Shown: positions 60,111 to 64,000 of the stretch, piece by piece
Position numbering within the stretch: position 1 is the stretch's first letter
How the letters are laid out: each line of letters starts with the position of its first letter
Assembly: GCA_028551475.1 (NCBI GenBank)
Contig: CM052358.1
Span: 25,880,853 to 25,944,852, forward strand
DNA length: 64,000 nt
Direction: 5' to 3'
Source of the DNA: Casuarina equisetifolia
Lineage: Eukaryota; Streptophyta; Magnoliopsida; Fagales; Casuarinaceae
Notes under the pieces: model-generated
Told to the model about the DNA's origin: nothing
What the model saw: only the letters and a program-made list of their open reading frames with translations
Database searches by the model: none
Program-made: the position numbers and the translations under genes

Positions 60111-60404
60111 TTTGGATCAACTTCTGGGGACGACGTGATGCCCTTTCAGACCACTTCCATATATGAATAATATATTCAGAACCAGAACAAGAACAATATT
60201 CAATAATGTTCGGCAAATGGCCATGAGAAGGAAATGATACGTTTATCTTCATAACTTGTAATAAGTGGTTAAGAGTCTTCGAGATGAGTCGTTGAGTGCA
60301 ACTTTCAAAAGTACAATTATTTCTGGGGCAAGAAAGTGAAAGAGCAAGGCAAGAAAAAAGTTGTTTACCATTTGTCGTATATGTCACAAGGTCTTTCCAA
60401 ATGG
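60111..60404. other. Upstream region of the UGT-like pseudogene
   Basis: No clear promoter element is called. It is bounded on the right by a TNL 3' UTR exon remnant. Confidence 0.4.
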
Positions 60405-60900
60405 GTCCTATCTTTTCCCAGGAATCTTCAGACAGTACAATATCATAGATATTGGAGTGGGAGCGTGTGGCAGATTTTGCAGTGAATTTCCTATAGGTAT
60501 ATGTCTTTTATTTTAAGGTAATTTTGTTCTATTTTTTGGGTTCTTTTGTTTTTGTTTTTCCACTATTTGACCAGTTTGAGTTTGTCTCAAATGAGATTTT
60601 ACTGCATTCTCAATTTACATATACTTTTAATTATAAACTCATTTGTTAGACATTTTTAATTAGTTCTCTAGTGTTTGTAACCACCTTCTAATTTTTATAG
60701 TTGTTAAATGTTATGTCAAGCCAAAAAAGGGTGTGAAACGTTTTGACTGAATTATGTTTTGCTTCATAACTCAACGATGGTGGACTATAAGAAGTGCATG
60801 GCAAAGATGATAATTATATACAATGTGAATAGACTTTTAAGAAGAGTTTATATTGGTTTGAATTTTGAAAGATTGTCATAGAATTCTTAAAAAAGCATTA
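60405..60900 (+). pseudogene. TNL 3' remnant (3' UTR exon plus flank)
   Basis: Bases 60409-60490 resemble the conserved 3' UTR exon (TCTTCAGACAGTACAATATC, AGATAT, GCAGTGAATTTCC), and the following 400 bp resemble TNL 3' flanks (CACTATTTGACCAGTTTGAG, CTTTTAATTATAAACTCATTTG). No coding exons are left. Confidence 0.5.
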
Positions 60901-60904
60901 TGTA

Positions 60905-61042
60905 ATGTCTTTTATTAGAACCTTTTGGTTACTATTAGTATTTTTAGTGAATGTCTTTTATTAGAACCTTTTGGTTACTATTAGTATTTTTAGTGAATGT
61001 CTTTTATTAGAACCTTTTGGTTACTATTAGTATTTTTAGTAA
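60905..61042 (+). repeat. 46-bp minisatellite, three copies
   Basis: Copies at 60905, 60951 and 60997. The first two are identical and the third differs at one base. This near-identity shows recent expansion. Confidence 0.95.
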
Positions 61043-62962
61043 ATGTTTCTCTCTTACAAGTGACTTTACTTTATTATTACTTTTTAACAAGAGAACTATT
61101 ATGAGTCAGCATAAAGTAAAACTTAAGACTACAAAAGTTTAAAATGCTTAGCACAAAACATGGAATCAAAGCCAAGGGGGAATCAATGCAACGACCACAC
61201 CCATACATCCAAAACCATAATTTTTGTTTAATCTATTTCCTCCATACACATTACATCATTAGTCAGAAGCACAAAATCGAGCAAAGGATTCCATTATCAT
61301 TTGGAGTACAAACTTTCGCAATTACTTTTTTCATAATTATTGCAACTATTACTCATTATATTACATAAATTTGTAACTTTTTCATCTTTCATATAAATTA
61401 AAGTTGTTTTTCTGAGAGACTGATAAAATCACAGCATGATTGAAACAAAGACTGGATAAGGCACAGCTTTTGCTTATCATGTCAAGTTCTCCGGTAGGAG
61501 CCACCATGTCCCTAAGATGATAAGCAGCGCATAAAACGTGTTTCAATATTTTGACACCGCTGCAGCTGATGTGGGGTGGAGGTGTTGATCTGATAGTCAT
61601 GTTTCTAAGACCGTAATGCATGATGGGCATGCGTGGTTACATATGTTCTCTGTCTTGACAAGCTTCATGAGGTCTTCACGGAATTTAGGCTATTTCACAT
61701 GCTCATCATATATAACGTAGCATCCTTTGTGGAAGGGGTGTCCGCGAGGGCACGCATCCATTCAAGTTATTTCTCTCTTCTTCTCTTTTAACAAACTCAC
61801 GCGAATACTATTGGGCTTGGACTTCCATTTGAGCAACGTGGTGTATAGTCGAATGGCCTGCTTTAGCCGTTTGGCCTTAAAGAGCATGTAGAAATGGATG
61901 GAATCATTGGGATAGAAGAAGAATGTAAAATAGATGACTATATGATTTATGAATCCGTGGAAGCTTTGTCATTATTTGATGATGGGCTTCCATTTTGTTC
62001 ATATTAGTTATCTGCAAGTAATGATTACACCATTAATGTTGATGAATCTAAACACTTTTATTCTAGTGAGTGTCTTGAATTATTGGGATAATCATATATA
62101 TGTTAAATATTTGTTACCACATATACATAGCTTTTATTGAAGACCAAAATCTTATTACTTAGGCGAGTTTGAGCCTACTCTATAGAGCGCAAAATACAAC
62201 GTTATCTAGAGGACACCTAATTAATCCCTATTAAAAAAAAATAAAATGATCCCTCTCAAACATGAATAAAGAAAGAGGAAATCAGTTACAACCAAACCAA
62301 AAGTTTTATAAAACATGCAACATGAGTGTATACGCGCAATTTTTCTCCATTTACTGTATGCAAACTATTGATATACCAATTTGTTTTCTCATTAATGGCA
62401 TGAACCACTCTTGCATTTTAAAATAGCCCACATCTCAAATTTTATAAGACATTCAATGTTAACATAAAATAATTTTGCTTTTTTACTATTATCAAATTTT
62501 TAGTTCATATTCTTTCTTTTTCATGCGAGCAACGACATGCTTGAAACCAATAAATAGATCATTATTCTCTTATAAATGACAACAACTATTCTTTGCCTCC
62601 ATTTCAAAGTATTTCACATGCTTTTGTCATTTCCTCATCCCAACTCACTGTTGATATGATAGCCAACTTACGACCATTTTATTTCAACAATAATTATCAA
62701 ACTGGATGCTAGTGGTGCCAGCCTATCATTTCACTTTCAGGGGTTTGAAAGTTTAGTTGTATTACATACACTTGTTTCATCTCAATATTTATTATGACTT
62801 GTCTATCATATCTCTTGATCCATTTTTGTCATTAAGATGATCCAATTGGATAGAAATAGGTTTTACAAATTGCAAAAGATATTGTAAGATAAAACTTTTG
62901 AGTATACACCATTAATGTTGGAGAAGGTTCAGCATATATGAGAGACAGAGAAAGTTCAGCAT
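61043..62962. other. Intergenic region, nothing recognised
   Basis: About 1.9 kb. An 82-codon open frame (61382-61630, -) and a short frame near 61900-61990 (+) have no recognisable family. Confidence 0.4.
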
Positions 62963-62978
62963 ATGTGTGTGTGCATGT

Positions 62979-63034
<56 letters not shown>
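62963..63034 (+). repeat. Compound GT then GA microsatellite
   Basis: GT repeats (one CA interruption) run to about 63002, followed by GA repeats to 63034. Confidence 0.97.
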
Positions 63035-63036
<2 letters not shown>

Positions 63037-63477
63037 ATTATATTAGCATAGCTGCGTGATATATTTGGACGCCAACATGGGACAGAATTGACTAGACCAA
63101 GTTTTTGTTTAATCCATAATAATATTGTTCTTTTAGATGGAGATAACTGAAAACAACAGTAGCAACATATTCACATATCCAGTAACGAGAAAGGTATCAT
63201 CTTATAGAATGCATGGTCTTGTAAACAATTTGTTTGATCAGACAAAAAAAAAAGAAAGAAAAGAAGACAAGAAAAATAAAAGAGAAAAAAAAATTTAATG
63301 AAGAAGAAAGAAAGCGGGAACCCGTAGAGCATCAAATATCAAGTTTGAAGAGCAGGATTTTCGAATTGGGAATGAAACTAAGCATCAAAAGTAAAGAAAA
63401 AGTGTAAGTTACCCTATCCAAAAGGATGCTGCATGACTAGAGTCTAAGTGGGGACGGACCAAGAATTATCTATTACC

Positions 63478-63792
63478 TCATCTTCCACCAGATAGTTCAA
63501 TGGCATCTTTGTTATACACCGAATCCACTCCCCAGTTAAATCTTCCCTGCAGCCTCTCATGCTCTTGCCTGCAACTAACCTCAACGCGCTGCCTTTCTTC
63601 CCACCTATCAGCCAGCCCTTCTCCTTCCAGCATTCGTACCACTTCGGACATTGCTGGACGGTCCTCTGGCGATGATTGGGTACAAAGTAACGCAACTTGG
63701 GTCATCATTTCCACCTCCTGAATGTCATAGTTTTTATTTAGGTTAAGTTCTATAATGGTGTCCAGTCTCTTTTCCCTTTCTTGCTTCTTGAC
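63478..63792 (-). CDS. Last coding exon of an LRR receptor-like kinase (At5g10290-like)
   Basis: Plasma-membrane LRR-II subfamily receptor kinase, related to the SERKs. This 104-codon exon holds the end of the kinase domain: [20 protein letters not shown] with the conserved RP of subdomain XI, then [18 protein letters not shown]. It ends [15 protein letters not shown] and TGA (63480-63478), which matches the At5g10290/At5g65240 type rather than BAK1. The 5' edge at 63792 is set by the AG just before GTC AAG AAG and is in phase 0. The rest of the gene lies beyond 64000. One oddity is Arg at the second W of the usual WEEW. The exon is open and probably part of a working gene. Confidence 0.85.
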   Translation of the reverse strand, partial: VKKQEREKRLDTIIELNLNKNYDIQEVEMMTQVALLCTQSSPEDRPAMSEVVRMLEGEGLADRWEERQRVEVSCRQEHERLQGRFNWGVDSVYNKDAIELSGGR

Positions 63793-64000
63793 CTTCAAAT
63801 GAAGATTAAGACAGGACCCACAAATTAGAGGGTAAAATTTTTTTTTTAAAAAAAGTGTGCAACTCAAAGCTTAAGGAAGATGAACTCAAGAGTACAATAA
63901 GCATAGGAAAAAAGGTTGTTCATTTAGTAAGGAGAATGAAGCCACCACATACTATTTCTTCATGATGGTTATCTTACATGGTCAAGCAATAAAACATCAT
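63793..64000 (-). other. Intron of the receptor kinase gene
   Basis: No preceding exon can be recognised before the window ends. A poly-T tract (+ strand) lies at 63839-63847. Confidence 0.5.

Noticed and set aside
62832-63038. 68-codon - strand frame over the GT/GA microsatellite
   Set aside because: It is a translation of a simple repeat.

Overview
This window looks like nuclear DNA of a flowering dicot, probably a woody rosid. It carries intron-containing TIR-NB-ARC-LRR (TNL) resistance genes, which grasses lack, plant Ty1/copia and Ty3/gypsy retrotransposons, an AT-rich background and long CT, GT and GA microsatellites. The species cannot be named from the sequence alone.

The window is a decaying tandem TNL cluster invaded by retroelements. 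All three full-length TNL units are on the + strand. TNL1 (4143-8575) is the only one that reads through: six coding exons with matching splice phases predict about 1272 residues (TIR, NB-ARC, LRR and a C-JID-like tail). TNL2 (32012-36272) has three frameshifts and a deletion in RNBS-B. TNL3 (48830-53223) has lost the frame of its start codon and carries several stops and frameshifts. Around them lie older fragments (3040-3190, 8585-8690, 10243-13040, 54005-57270, 60405-60900). They can be recognised by C-JID exon pieces or by a recurring roughly 100-bp spliced 3' UTR exon. Blocks 10.25-13.05 kb and 54.2-57.3 kb are diverged copies of one another.

Mobile elements, left to right: the 3' half of a copia element (1 to about 2710) with one nonsense codon; a short gag-only Ty3/gypsy element (17707-19562) with exact 5-bp target duplications; a diverged long LTR-like block (20162-21989); a copia-like solo LTR (22364-23044) with exact target duplications; a complete but broken copia element on the - strand (26156-31904) ending 107 bp before the TNL2 start codon; a second gag-only element of Tat/Athila type (38991-44646) that landed inside an older - strand gypsy element (38.6-38.99 and 44.65-45.63 kb); and a 134-bp fold-back element with an 8-bp target duplication (45767-45900).

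Non-TNL gene content is small: the C-terminal piece of an RsmE-type rRNA methyltransferase (46585-46742, -), a full-length but twice-frameshifted UGT71-like glycosyltransferase (58696-60110, -), and the last coding exon of an LRR receptor kinase of the Arabidopsis At5g10290 type (63478-63792, -) whose remainder lies beyond the window.

The most interesting points are the unusual NB-ARC motifs shared by the TNL trio, a 3' UTR intron in the intact gene that could expose it to nonsense-mediated decay, and two independent gag-only retroelements. All reading is by eye: splice sites, repeat borders and homology calls have not been checked by alignment software.
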